The notes below the pieces were generated by a model. It did no database searches, was not told where the DNA came from, and saw only the letters and a program-made list of their open reading frames with translations. Below are positions 20,514-33,360 of a DNA stretch of 64,000 nucleotides, piece by piece; positions within the stretch are counted from its first letter, which is position 1, and every line of letters begins with the position of its first letter. Made by a program: the position numbers and the translations under genes. This DNA is from Persicaria tinctoria (Eukaryota > Streptophyta > Magnoliopsida > Caryophyllales > Polygonaceae). Where the stretch lies: positions 60,151,598 through 60,215,597 of the forward strand of contig JBANSL010000020.1 of assembly GCA_037127255.1 (NCBI GenBank). Reading direction: 5' to 3'.

Positions 20514-22805
20514 TGTATTGGGAAATTAGTAAGGTAAGAGGTAAGATCATCTTCCATCACATGACATGAATTGGGGTTAGATATTTTTTCCTTCAACTAT
20601 ATATTGAGATTTATTTTAACATAAAATTTTAGGCCTATTTACAAATTGAAGGCCGAATTTAACTCGAGGTTTTAAAAAGCTGAATGTGAATCCCACCTTT
20701 TTTTTATCTTAAATTGGTTAACATTCATATACATTTATAAATACAAGAATACAATCATTATATATAAACTATTCAATTGTAATTTTATTTTAAAAAAATA
20801 GTATTGTAAATATATTGACAAGTTCCTTGATGTAACTATAATATTCAACATGTTCGAATTATCTTTGCACAAATAATATTTTTCATAAAAGCACATTTTT
20901 CTTTATTATTGTAGCTTCGTCAAAATCACACCTCGTAAATAAATACAGATTTTGAGGGTAGATAGTGATATTTGGCATTGATCATTGGAATCAAAGTGAT
21001 AAAGTGAATATATGATGTGTGATTTAATTTATAAACAGTTTTAATAGCTTAGATAGTCAAAATTTACTTACGGGAAACTAAAATAACGATGGTATACAAA
21101 AGATAATATTTTATAAAAAATTTAATAAGTTGTTTTCCATGAAGATGCTTTAATGGACTACTAAATTGGATTTTATGCATAAGTAGTGGGTCCATGTTAT
21201 ATGAGTGAAGATTGCTTATTACACTGAATATTTTTGGTACCTTAGTTTATTTGTATTAAAAAGCTCATCCAATCCCCTTTAAAAATCATACCCATTTTGG
21301 TATTTTTCAACTGGTGGTACGGCTATACGAAAAGCTACAACAACCAAACACTCAACTAACTTTTACAAAATTAAAACGCTAATTTCAACCTTTACATTAA
21401 ACATCTTACTTAATCGCTTCAGCTACTCTAACCGCTCTGGAAAGCTACATGAGCCAAACGCAGCCTAAGATCAATCGCTAGTGCTAGGTGGAAATGGCTA
21501 GGATCTCAACTTAATTAAGGTAGTGATTAATGATTATTTATGTACGTTTTTTTTTTGTTATAATAATAAAAATCTCTACAAATTTCTTATAATAAAATAA
21601 AATTTATAAAATAAATTGCATAAAAACACGAGTAATACAACTGCATTAATTTATAAATAAATTGGATACAATATAAGATTTTTTTTTTAAAAAAAAAAAA
21701 GAGGAGATTCAGAATTTTATCCAATATCCATCCATTCATGATTTTCATGGATTACGCTACCGGCCCGGGACAAATCATAAAACCAGGATTGCCCTTTTGC
21801 AATTTGCATAATCCATTAAGCTGTTTTGGTTTCTAATAGTGCTTTGAATATTACTTTTTGCACGTTTACAAATTATTTACCTTATCAATTTCCATAGTGA
21901 TTTAAGCATACAGTATTTTGATTTGATTTGAATATACATTTCCAAATCAATAATTTGTCAGTAAATCTGAAGAATAATGGAATTTATTCCCGTTGCTATG
22001 AATCACAATAAATTAACATTTCCCATACTTCAACAAATAAGATATAAAATTTTAGGTGATATGATCGTAAAACCATTAATCTCTTTTTTTTTTATGCAAT
22101 TTGAATAATCTCTTGTTATATTATTTTCAATTCATGGAATTTTTACTAGTAAAGTTTTTTTTAAAAAAAAAAACTCATCCGAGTGTAATCCCTTGTGAGT
22201 TGTGAAATTGTTATTCCAAAAATAATTAGTTAATTCTATACAAATTTAATAGACACACTAAATGAATATAAAATTTTCCCATTCTCACATCACATTGAAT
22301 TTTTTTTTTTTATTATCTACAACATATTTTTAGGTTTTATAATTTCATTACAGAGTTTTCTTTTAAAGTTATCTTTATATCATCTCCAACAGATTATCTA
22401 AATTTTCTTTGAGATAGGAAAATAAAATACACATTTTTAAAATTATTTTCATTGAAACTCCAATAAAAAAAAATTTTAATTTTGAAAAATATTATAAATT
22501 TATAAAAACTTCTCTATTTTTTTCATGAAAATATTTAAAAATAAAAAAATGACGTCAAAATAAAATTAAAAATATTTTGAAAAATATTATAAATTTATAA
22601 AAACTTCTCTACTTTTTTCATGAAAATATTTTTTTCATGCTCTTACCTAACCAAATTAACATTTTAAGCTTTTCCATATAGAAAATAAAAATAAAAACAA
22701 GAGGTCAAAATCTGCCTGACTTAAATCCGACGCATGTTTGGTAGTACAATTACAAATGGAAATATGCAGAGGAGGGGGGAAAGGGTAAAGGAGTGTGGGT
22801 ATAAT
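20514..22805. other. AT-rich intergenic DNA without genes
   Basis: No reading frame, RNA gene or complete transposon recognised. The only clear internal structure is the direct repeat at 22471-22641, listed separately. Confidence 0.5.
22471..22641. repeat. Direct repeat of about 70 bp
   Basis: The phrase TTTTGAAAAATATTATAAAT followed by TTATAAAAACTTCTCTA and TTTTTTCATGAAAATATTT occurs twice, near 22473 and 22573. AT-rich; origin unknown. Confidence 0.7.
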
Positions 22806-22820
22806 ATATAATTCATCCAT

Positions 22821-23152
22821 TTTTTTTTTTAATTTTTTTTTTATTAGGTAAGAATTCGAATTCAAACATATTTGAAACTCGAAGTCCCGGACAAGCTGGC
22901 AGACGGAGAACCGTCTACAAACCATACAAGGACTACACAGCAATACATAATGGTGTAAACTCAAGCAAACGCACTCTATAATACAACGAAATCAAGCAGA
23001 TCTAAACCAAGCTGGATGCGATCCAAGACGACGGATGAAGTCAAATCCCACTCTAAAACAGAACCGTAGGCCGATGATGCATCCGATGATGCATCAGAAT
23101 CCGACCATCCTGTAGACTGTGAGAACGAGCTCCAGATAAACAATCAACCCAA
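22821..23152 (-). mobile_element. 5'-truncated LINE-like insertion with 15-bp target duplication
   Basis: ATATAATTCATCCAT occurs at 22806-22820 and exactly again at 23153-23167. Between them, on the minus strand, lies a 332-bp tail ending TTACCTAATA and poly(A) with the family hairpin motif GACGGTTCTCCGTCTGCCAGC. Poly(A), short length and long target duplication are the signature of target-primed reverse transcription. Confidence 0.88.
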
Positions 23153-23427
23153 ATATAATTCATCCATGAAAATGGAAGAAGGTAAGAAACCGAGAAATAG
23201 AAATAAAGGAAAGGCCACGTGAAGAAAGTGTAGGAGTCACGTGGGGGAGGTGGGGCTTGCCGCTTGCCTGGACCGCTTGCTTCATTCGGATTGAGACCTC
23301 CCTCATATGTTGCTCTCATACTTTTCCTGATTTTTCTCTATAGTTTTAGGTACTATCGCTATTGCAATTTATAACGATATTAACCCAAATTTATACTCAT
23401 TTATTATTGTGCATTTTTTATATTATA

Positions 23428-23618
23428 CTACCGCCTTTTGTTTTTTGGCACGAAACTCCATGAACCATTAAATTTTTATTAATTTTTTTTACATATTATT
23501 ATACATATTGATAATACTATGTAAAAAAATTTAATAAAAATTTAATATTTCATGGAGTTTTTAGCTCATTAAAAACGTGCCAAAAATCAAAAGGCCTTAT
23601 ATTTTGCAACGGATGTAG
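23428..23618. mobile_element. Stowaway-like MITE
   Basis: TA-flanked (23426-23427 and 23619-23620). The right end, inverted, is CTACATCCGTTGCAAAATAT then AAGGCCTTTTGATTTTTGGCACG; the left end has CTAC, a deletion of about 20 bp, then CGCCTTTTGTTTTTTGGCACG. Both arms continue with CTCCATGAA and ATTAAATTTTTATTAA. Confidence 0.75.
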
Positions 23619-24275
23619 TATAAACTAAAATCAATGCACAATATTTGATGTGGTGTGTTGTAATTAATTCTATAATTTTTTTTATTAAAATAATACTATC
23701 AATGCACAGTATTTTATACTCATTTATTAAAATAAACTAAAATCAATGCACGCTATTTTATACTCATTTATTATGTGGAGTATGTTGTCATAACATAAGA
23801 TACATTCTATTTATTTTATATTTCTCACACACTTTGATTAATTATTAGTCTAATTCTCACATTATAATTCAGATTTATTTTTTAACATATTTTTAATATT
23901 TTTTTTTTATAAATAATTAATATAATTTTAAAATAGTGATTTACTAATTTGAGTATATAACTTCTTAAGCTATACATAGAGCCTCATCATAATAAATTAA
24001 TACCATATGTAAACCGGTGGACTAGCTATACCGGTTGAGCCCATTGGATCGATCCAATCCAATCAGTACAAACTATTTTCTCTAATCCTAGGCCCTCACC
24101 AGCAAGATCACGTGTCCAAAAGGTCTCCATTAGTAAGGTGGATCCCTTCATTCCCTTGTCCTTGAAAAAAAAAAAAAATAATTCCGTTCATAAATAAATG
24201 TCCATTATTAAGGAGCTAAAACTATATAAAATATAAATTTTTTAGTTAGTTTTTTTTTTAAATTAAGATTTTATA

Positions 24276-24562
24276 CTCTCTTCGTTCCACAATATATGGG
24301 TTTTTAGATTATAATTTTTGTTTAAAAATATATGGTCTTTTATGTTTTTTAGGAAGGGAATTGTGTACTAGTATAATGATTTGTATTGATTTGTGTATTG
24401 TTGACTTTTTAAAGATGGTGATTGGTTAAATGTGTAAGTGAGTATTAAAAAATAATAAAATTTATGAAAAAATTAGTAGAATGATGATGTTTTTTTTAAG
24501 TAAAGTGTTTTATTAAAACTTATGCAAATGTGTAAAAGATCATGTATTGTGGAGCGAGAGAG
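24276..24562. mobile_element. Stowaway-like MITE
   Basis: A 287-bp element with TA on both sides (24274-24275 and 24563-24564). Ends are CTCTCTTCGTTCCACAATAT and, inverted, CTCTCTCGCTCCACAATACATG, matching the CTCYCTYCGTYCC consensus of plant Stowaway elements. Confidence 0.85.
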
Positions 24563-24741
24563 TATACAATAGTTTTTAACCCTTCAAAAACGTGCCAAAA
24601 AATTAAAACTGTACTTATTGCTGAACAACAAGAGTATACACCAAAATACTATTCCAATATCAGTAGACTATTTTCATATTATCAGTAAAAAAATACTTAC
24701 AAATTCCAGAAGCTAATATTATAACCGTACATTTTAATGAT

Positions 24742-26137
24742 TTTTTTTATTAGGTAAAGATTCGATGGTCAGACAGGACTGACTCATCGAGAGGCCGACA
24801 AAGTTGGCAGACGGCGAACCGTCAAGCGTATAACCTAACAAACAGAAATACAGAAAATAGGCGAAATGAAACAAGCAGAAAAAAGCTCTACAACAAGATG
24901 ACTCAAGAAGAACAACTCCCAAGAAAGCTGAAGAAGCCGCCGAAGAACGAAGACAAGCACCACCGAACAGTGGCACCGCGGGCCAGCGGTACAGCAGGAC
25001 TTTATCTCCTGTGGGTAGTGCAGACGAACTCCAAGGAAACTCGATCCTGGATACGGAGTCGCCCTGAGCGCACCACCTCGACCCCAGCCAGTCCCGACTC
25101 CAAACTCCAAACCCTTCAGCCAAGCAGAAGACCTCCTAGAAACATCAGAAGCAGAGCCGCAAGCTACTCGAACAAAGCGCCAACAAGATTTCCTCTACAA
25201 GAAAATAGTCAAGCCCTTGCGGGATTTAATCAAACCCTTTCGGGTGGGTTTACTCAAGTCCTTTCGGGAAATAAATCCTTAAAAACGATTTTGTTTAAAT
25301 CCTTAAAAATGATTTTTCTACCATAAATATAAAAATAAAGCGGGCTGCCTCATGGCCCAAGTAAAAAACTTGGGCCCAAAGAATGCACATCGGGGCGGCC
25401 AACCCATGCCTTGCAAGGCAAGGATGGGGACCCACACACCCGTACGGAGCACAAGGGGAGTACAGCTAAGCCCAGCCGAGCGCTCTAAGCAGAGCTCGAA
25501 GGCGGCGGCCAAACTACGGCGGTGATAGGTGAAGACGACGGAGGAGCAGGGAGGAGACGGCAGGCAAAAGACCACTATCGAAGCCCGCCCCGCCCGACGC
25601 CGAAGGATCGATCCCCGCCTGACGGAGAGAACTTCGAAGAAGCCGGAGGATGGGATTAACTCGACGAAGAAGGGTGCGGACACCGGCAGAAGAGGAAAGT
25701 CCCCGACCACCAGCAAAGACACAGTGACACCCATCCCGCAGGGGGGGCACACCATGCCTCACCATGGAGAGGAGGCATGAGAATCTGCCGACGGTGGAGT
25801 GGATCGAAGCGAATGGGTTGTCCGATGGGAAACAAACCACCAACGAAGAGGGTGAAGTCCCAGAGGGATGATTCTGCAGGCGTCGACAACCGAAGAGGAG
25901 GCTTGACGGAGGAGGTGGTCAGGGAAGCGAGGGGCCGGAGACCCAAAGCTAAAAAACGTTCCTCGAACAAATTGATAGCCGGTAGTGTGTGATCGAGGGA
26001 GCAAAAAGCTCCCCTTTTTCTCTAGATCCTTTCATCGATGATGGGTAGGCGAGGTCCGGCGACGGGCGGCCGCCAGACTGGTTAATCAATCCCCGGAGGG
26101 TTTTTTGTACGGAGAGCTTTTTCTCTTAATGATGGTT
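24742..26137 (-). mobile_element. LINE-like retroelement, 1.4 kb, with 11-bp target duplication
   Basis: Flanked by ATTTTAATGAT at 24731-24741 and 26138-26148. The 3' tail (left side, minus strand) ends CTTTACCTAATA plus poly(A), with GACGGTTCGCCGTCTGCC and TTTGTCGGCCTCTCGATGAG like the other copies. The GC-rich 5' part (25400-26130) holds several overlapping frames of 75-145 codons, none with a reverse transcriptase, so it is a non-autonomous or internally deleted copy. At 25214-25268 three CCTT(G/T)CGGG motifs recur every 21-24 bp. Confidence 0.8.
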
Positions 26138-26148
26138 ATTTTAATGAT

Positions 26149-26385
26149 TTTTTTTTTTTGATGACGAGCAACCCACTTTCGGTGGCAAACCCCGAGCACG
26201 TGACCCAATCGACAAGAGCCACGTACCAGGTAAACCGGCTTGCGCCGACCGGCTCGACCCAGTGGTAGGGAGCAAGGTAAACCTTGGAGTTTTCACCCAA
26301 GGAAAGAGGCGGAGGCAGGGATCGAACCCGAGACCTCCTTACCCCTCCCCTTGCTCCTTACCACTGGGCCACCCCGACTGGGGCA
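26149..26385 (-). mobile_element. tRNA-derived SINE
   Basis: On the minus strand the head reads GTCGGGGTGGCCCAGTGGTA with an A box TGGCCCAGTGG and, further on, a B box GGTTCGATCCC; both match the pol III consensus exactly. The body ends in poly(A) (poly(T) at 26148-26159 on the plus strand). It is flanked by ATTTTAATGAT at 26138-26148 and 26386-26396. About 237 bp. Confidence 0.9.
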
Positions 26386-26431
26386 ATTTTAATGATATTT
26401 TAAACATTCGGATACAGTATCATTTTGTTTT

Positions 26432-27404
26432 GGGTAAATTACACATAACCACCTATAAATTGTGGTACTTTTCACATAACCACCCATAAAAACTTAAATT
26501 ACAATAAACCACCCATAAATTAGTTATCTTTTCATAAGACCACCCACCCATTAAACCTCTATTTGTTTTGTTTAAAAAGATTAAAATACCCTTAATTCAA
26601 GTTTATTTGTATTTAATGAAATAATTTGTTTTCATAAGACTTCCCATTTGTTAAATAATTCGTTTTTACTTTTACCCTTTTAAAAAAGGATAAATTAATT
26701 ATAATAAAATTATTTGTGTTTGGCTAATTTTTCAAATGATATGTATAAGCTTAGCTTATTTTTTGAATGATATGGTTTATAATTTAAGATATGAGCTAAT
26801 TTACCCTTTCTTTAAAGCAACAATTTTGTTTTATTTTAGAGTTTATCCCTATCTTATTCAACATTTGAAGGAGAGGAGATTGTTAGGAGCTACTGTAAGT
26901 CTCAACTCTTCACATTGCAAATCCAATTTAGATATATATTGGTTGGAGTATTTAAGGTGGGTTTGAATTCCATTCCATTTTAATTATAATTCAATTATTT
27001 ACTTCAGTATATGTGAGCAGTTGGTTATATAACTAAAAATCTCATAAAAACTGAGGTAAAATAGTAATTTAATCAAATAATCACATACACCGGGATAAGA
27101 CTATTACATTATATATAATTAATAAATTATGGAATCCAAACACACCCTTAATTTAACTTAAATTTTTTGTTTACCAAAGACGACCTTGTCTATTTTACAT
27201 GCAACATCGTTCCTTTACAAAGTACAAACAAATAAGTTTGAATTAAGGGTATTTTAATCTTTTTAAACAACAAATAGAGGTTTAATGGGTGGTTGGTCTT
27301 ATGAAAAAATAACTAATTTATGGATGGTTTATTGTAATTTAAATTTTTATGGGTGATTATGTAAAAAGTTCCATAATTTATGGGTGGTTATGTGTAATTT
27401 ACCC
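26432..27404. mobile_element. Mutator-like element with inverted ends over 150 bp
   Basis: The left arm GGGTAAATTACACATAACCACC, continuing through CACCCATAAATTAGTTATC and TAAACCTCTATTTGTTTTGT, is repeated inverted at the right end (GGGTGGTTATGTGTAATTTACCC). TTTGTTTT flanks both ends (26424-26431 and 27405-27412); the ninth base differs. The interior (26736-26966) has a short frame without recognisable domain. Confidence 0.75.
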
Positions 27405-27412
27405 TTTGTTTT

Positions 27413-28051
27413 AATAAAAAAAGAGCAATCACAATTCAAACACACCACATTGCACGCACTCTTAATCTAACTTATTGCAAATATGGTACTACATTAGTTA
27501 TGTGCTTATTGTTCAATTCGGACAAACTAAATACACCACAAATCTGGACGTGCAAGTTTATAGTAGTCTAATTAATTATAAAAACGCTGCACGTTGAAAT
27601 AGACGTACGTTTACGAAGGAGAATTTACGGTGTATCTAACAACACCCATTTGGATAGCAAATTAGATAGCTAGAATCATAAAAGTATAGAACGATAAGTC
27701 TTATTCAGTAGCACTACAAAATTGACAACACATTAAAAGATCTCATTATTCCTTATCCAAGCAGCGAAAAAATAAAAATCCTATTTTCACTCAAAGTCCA
27801 CAGTATAACTCAAAAGTCTCATTGGGACGAACAAATAACAACTTACAATCAGTATTACATGTATTTTGATGTGTCTTATGAAACCTTCAAGCTACACATT
27901 TTTGCAACATGACATGGGTGGTATAGCATACGAGTTAAACAACAACACTATCTTAACAACACAAAATCAATCATCTCAAGAAGGTCTGGCTTGACAACGG
28001 AGAAATGTTTGTCGAGAGCGGGTCGGATTGGGTCGGTTTTAGCCAAGATCC
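27413..28051 (-). other. ACLB 3' untranslated and downstream region
   Basis: No other gene. The part nearest the stop codon is presumably the ACLB 3' untranslated region; a poly(A) signal was not assigned. Confidence 0.4.
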
Positions 28052-31000
28052 TCACTTGGTGTACAAGACATCCTCCCATGGGTGGCGGTAGAGCGGCTGC
28101 TTCAACCTCTTCTGGTCAAAAGTGTGTCTGGAATTCATTTTCAACCATAAACTCAATCAAATATGATTATACGGAGTTAGATCCGAGCTTAGTTAGTTCA
28201 GGAATGAGCATGAAACAAAACCATGTAATGAGATCTAGCTATAGCAATTGTTAAGAGAACCTACCCGATTAGACCGATTGCTCGGGCCAGGACAAAGAGG
28301 CCGTTCAGGTAACCGATCTCAACAATCTCGTCAATCTCTGGCTTGGTGAACATCCCGCTTCCAGCGAGGAGATCCATGAAGAGGGATCCAATGGCACCGT
28401 CTACGTTGAGAACAAGGTTGTTTGCCTTTGAAAGTGTGTAGGTCTCGACTTGAACAGCGTACTCCATGTATTTGACAGAAGGAAAGTGAGTTCTGGCAAA
28501 TTTCTGCAAGAGCTCTACTCTCTTGTCTCTGTTGTCCCCTCTCTTGATCCTATCGAAGATGTAAAACACCGCTTCCATCAGTATGAAAAAGGTAGAATTA
28601 GAGTTGAAGTTACGAAGACACATAGTAAGGTGAACGTACCTGTGCCCGATTCCAGGGACACGAATGCCCTTCTTCTTCATGCTCTCGACAAACTCATATG
28701 GTGTAAGACCCTGATATCCAAACAGAAAAATACCACATTGAAACTTAAGAGAACAGAAGAAAAAAAAGGCACAAATAGGTTTGATCAGCTGCAAAAGCTA
28801 ACCCTATCAAAAGCGTCCTTGAAGTATCGTGCAGCATCATCAACAGCCCCACCAAATCGAGGGCCAATGGTAAGCAGACCTGAATGAGAAAATTTTGCAT
28901 GTCAGTATGATGACATTAGCCTGTTAATTAATCAGTAAACCTGTACTGGTAACAAACATTCAGACGAGAAATGGCAGAAGCTTGCAAACCTGAGACAAGA
29001 CTCGACACAAGGTCCTTTCCTGCTCTTGCTGTGACTATAGTGTTGTGCGCACCAGACACACAAGGACCGTGGTCGGCGCACAGCATGATGCATATCTGTT
29101 AAAAAGAATAAATGTTTAGCTAGACAGTAAAAATCCATGATTTAGCTTCTGAAAAAAAATTCAATGGGGAGAATATAGAGTAACAATCAAAATTCTGTAA
29201 TAACGAGTTATATGACCATACATTAAAACCAAAATTAGAAGCAAAGCACAATAGCATGAAGACATCAGTAACCAACCTCAATAAATTGTGTACAATAACG
29301 AGGAAGGCTACGTTTGAACCACAAAAGGGAAATAACGTCGCCAACACCATATCCTTTCTCAACAATTGATGACATTGGAACACCAGCATAGCATGGTTCC
29401 TCACCTGAAAAGACGGGGAAACAAAAGACAGAAGTTCATAGATGTTCCGCTGAATTGCCTCCCAGTCATACACCTTAACCTTGTAAAAAATGAAAGAATC
29501 TATTTAACCTCTATCATCGGAGATGGTTGAGATAATATGAGTCGGAGCTCGAACTTTTCCACTCTTGATTGCTGTGCTAAGATCCTCAGGGATTGGAGGT
29601 GGAGTAACTTCTTTTATAGGAGTGATTTTCCCCTCTTCAACCTGCCACAAGTTCAGCTGCTATTAGTAAGGAATAAGATAAACCAATAGAAAATCAGTAC
29701 AAGATTGTCTATGAAGGAAAGTACCAGTTTTTCAAATGCTTCTTTGATAGCACCTTCTAAGGCTTCATAAGAAGTTGGAACAATTGCTCCAGCCTCCTTC
29801 AATGCTTGATTTTTAGCTTGTGCAGATTCCATTTCACCCCCACTTTTTGCCCCCTATTGCAAATGGAATTAAAAATAGATAAGAATATTGATTGATTAGT
29901 TCACAACAATTATAAGGGTAAAATAACCAAGTGACTTACTGCATGCCCAAATTGCACTTCTGATTTGAAGAGCCGAGCACAAGTTCCACTAACCCAAGCA
30001 ACCACTGGCTTGTGGACTTTTCCCTGCTTCATAGCTTCAACAAGGGAATACTCATCTCGCCCACCCAGTTCTCCGAGAACAACAATCATTTTCACCTAAA
30101 GCAGTTTAAATGATAAAAACAACAAAGAATGAAAAAAAAAACAGAGAGGAAATGGGATAAATAAATGGATAAGAGGCCAGTTATCAACTTATTGTGCATG
30201 CAAGAAGCAGCAAATCATTAAATTAAAGCAAATAATTAAGACCTATCAAAGTCTGGATCATTAACACAATACCACAACTTCACAGTGAAGACATGCTACA
30301 TGAAATAAAATTAGATATCTCATGATGAAAATTCACTAAAGTAGCGTTAGCTGCCAGCCTGACAGAAGATCCCAAAACAGGCGTGCTTTGATAAAGATCA
30401 CATATTGTAGATTAAAAGATCCATCTCCTGAATGGATTATACTGGCAAAGTACATAAAGAAACAGAAACACTTTACAGGACATATACCAGTTACAAAAGC
30501 CACTTTATGCATAAGAAACAGTCATTAGACTCATTATACATGCAAGTCTCTTCAGATGAAATTTACAGAGAATTAGGTGATCATACACACTGAAATCATC
30601 AGCTATAATCAGGGAAGCAAGTATGAAGATAAGGAAACGGCCTACATGCATCAATAGCAGTGGAACAGTGAACATATGGTAATATTCACACATTAGGGAG
30701 ACAGGGCAAATAGTAACGCCAGAGTCTAGTTCATCAGACTCCTCAGTTATTGGTAAATAGAAGGAATCCTAACTTCGATCAATGACATGGTAAATAGAAG
30801 GAACCCTAATTTCGATCAATGACATGGTTGGGAAATTACCAGCATTTTTCTAAATAGACTACAAAGCATCACTTTGGCAATAATTTCTTGAAATACACAT
30901 ACAGTTTCTAGAGGAAAATGCTAAGCTAGAGCTTTCTACCATTCCTTGAGAAATTTGTTAGGCTAATGAAGTTGGGCACACAAAGCTACCTGAGGGATAT

Positions 31001-32876
31001 TGTTAAATCGTAGAACATGATCTGAGAGAGTTGAGCCTGGGAACACATCTCCTCCAATAGCAATACCTGTGGCATTTAAGTATCACCCATATTTTGTGTT
31101 AATCGCCTAATTGGATTTGCCTATTAACACAAGATAAGGGAATCTGAATACCTTCATAAATCCCATCAGTCACACGTGCAATTGAATTGTACAACTCATT
31201 TGACATTCCACCCTGCAGGGATTAAAAAAACACCAATATTAAAATGAGTGGGGGTAGACAACCACTTTAGAACTTCAGCCAGGCAATTTTAATGATCCAA
31301 AGGCGATGAAAATGAACTTTAAGAAATATATAAAACACATACAGATTTAGAAACAAATCCGACAGATCCGGGCCTGTAAAGCTTGCTGTGAATAATATTA
31401 TCAATTGTTCCAGCAGTGTCACCAATTCTGAAAGCACCAGCCTGAATGCCTCCTACTGTAGCTGGACCAATAACAACCTTCACACAAAATCCAAATGAGT
31501 TGGAGAAGTTAGTCCTAAAATGTAGGTTGGCTGTATAAGATCAACTCCTAATGAAATGTCTTATATCATGAAATAAATTGCATCAACACTAAATCTCTAC
31601 CTTGTTATTTGTCCGTGCATATGCAATTAATTGCTTGGTGTCTGACTCAGGGACACCTTCTGCTATTATTGCAACAACTCTAATAGTTGGTTGTTTCAAA
31701 GCAGACATTGATGAGGCAGCAGCACTGCATTTTCAAAAATAAAGTTTATCAGCGCCGAACATGAAATAAGATTTTTGGATAAGTTCAAAAGGCTTTGCAA
31801 TGTAGCCCTGAAAGTGATTGATGGCTCACCTTCTAAATGATGCAAAATTGATAAACACATCGGCAGTAGGATGAGCAGCACAGGCTCCTTCGATGCTGCA
31901 AAAGAGTTCAGTCAACATTTAGTAATTACAGTAACCAGTAAATGCTTAAATATACTGATATACAGCATAAGAGTTCAGCACTTCTGTGACCAGCATAAAG
32001 AAAGAAATATTGGTGTCTGTATACAATAATAAAGTCAATGCCTGAATAAAGTTGCATAGAAGTATTGTTATCAACGAATTGAGGGACCACAAAATGACAA
32101 AAATGATACATGTGGGTATATGAGTAAGCACACACCGTGTTCTTATTATGTATGAAGCAATAACAACAAAGCAGGGGAAAAGAGACGACATATCAACATA
32201 GAGAATATTGAGACTTAAGACATGATCTTCTAAGATACAGATCCTTACTGAGACATGGATTCTTACCAACTATCCATCATGAGATAACATAACATAAGAT
32301 CATTTAACATTTTCACTTAATCCATTTCACCTATTCAATATTTTCCACTCAACATAATAGGGTAAAGTTACAATTTGGAATATGATGACCAACATACAGT
32401 TTACTATTTAGGATGCACTTCACAGTGAAATTGTTCAACAGTAAATTACTGAATATCATAACGATAACAACATTGGACAGTTAGTGGATGAAAACTTGTA
32501 AGTGCTGGATGGAGGATACATACGTGGGGTGGACAGGGATGGCAATTTCTTCCTGACCAAAAAATAGTTTCTGAAATCCATCGGAACCTGGGTTGATTAT
32601 TCCAGCAACAGACGGTGTTTCCCTCCCTAAACAGTAAACACAACAACCATACAGATAACAGTCAGAACAATCAGGTAGAATTATAAACGCCTCTATGTCC
32701 CCAAAAGCAATGAGCTAAATTATCCCCAATGTCATGTCTGAAAACAACAATGAAGGCAAATTATGGTGTTACATACCACAAAGGAAATCAAAATCAAGCA
32801 TCCGCTGAATGGGAAGTTGCTTGTAGTTGTAGAACAGCGCCTGTGTGCTCTTAGAGAATAGTTGCCCGCTTGCCAT
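28052..32876 (-). CDS. ACLB: ATP-citrate lyase subunit B (16 coding exons)
   Basis: Cytosolic enzyme subunit that, with ACLA, makes acetyl-CoA and oxaloacetate from citrate, ATP and CoA for wax, sterol and flavonoid precursors. Coding exons from 5': 32876-32777, 32626-32524, 31895-31830, 31724-31601, 31477-31343, 31212-31152, 31066-30990, 30095-29940, 29853-29725, 29641-29509, 29404-29277, 29095-28990, 28879-28803, 28710-28640, 28549-28265, 28127-28052. They sum to 1827 nt, 608 residues plus stop, the length I expect for the family; every junction is GT-AG and in frame. Start [20 protein letters not shown]. The CoA-ligase part has VGFVSKSGGMSNE and the phosphohistidine motif EVQFGHAG (His 273); the citrate-synthase-like C-terminus has [27 protein letters not shown] and ends [10 protein letters not shown]. 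No defect seen. Confidence 0.97.
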
Positions 32877-33360
32877 GGCTCAGACTTCAAGAGGCCTGCG
32901 AGGAGAGCACGTCAAGCAGAATCTAAGATCTCACCGGACGATAAAAAACAACACAATTCGAAAGGAGAGCTTCAAAGCTAAGCGATCTGCACGGGCCCGG
33001 CGAGAAATCGATCCCAACTACCCCGCAACAAACCACAAAGCCTCAGATCTCTCCCGAGATAAGCTTCAACTAACGCATCGCGAGATATCAGTTCCACCAA
33101 ACACCGAAACTACCGAAGCTCGCCAGATCGATAGTCAAATTAAGCAAATGAGAGAAACGCAAAACCGAAGCAGGAGATCGCAATTGAGAAAGCCGAATTC
33201 GAGAACAGTGGAAACTGAATCAAAACAATCAGGCAAGTGGAATGGAGATTGCGCAGGGTTTGTAGAAATCTAACCTGAACGAGCGTCGTTGAAATCAAGA
33301 AAGGGTAGACGGGAGTGACAGAAAATGGATAGAGAGAGAGAGCGTTTAAATACGGAGGGA
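32877..33360 (-). promoter_or_regulatory. ACLB leader intron and promoter
   Basis: A leader exon appears to end at CGTTCAG/GTTAG (33278) and to be joined two bases before the start codon at GTCTGAG/CC (32879), giving a 5' untranslated intron of about 400 bp. A TATA-like TATTTAAA lies on the minus strand at 33345-33352, with a CT repeat just downstream. Confidence 0.5.

Noticed and set aside
25318..26004. Several overlapping GC-rich frames of 75-145 codons on both strands
   Set aside because: All lie in the LINE-like copy, overlap each other in several frames and show no known domain; open length reflects GC content.
32845..33273. Plus-strand frame of 142 codons opposite the ACLB start
   Set aside because: It is antisense to the first ACLB coding exon, leader intron and leader exon, has low-complexity Arg/Ser composition and no domain.
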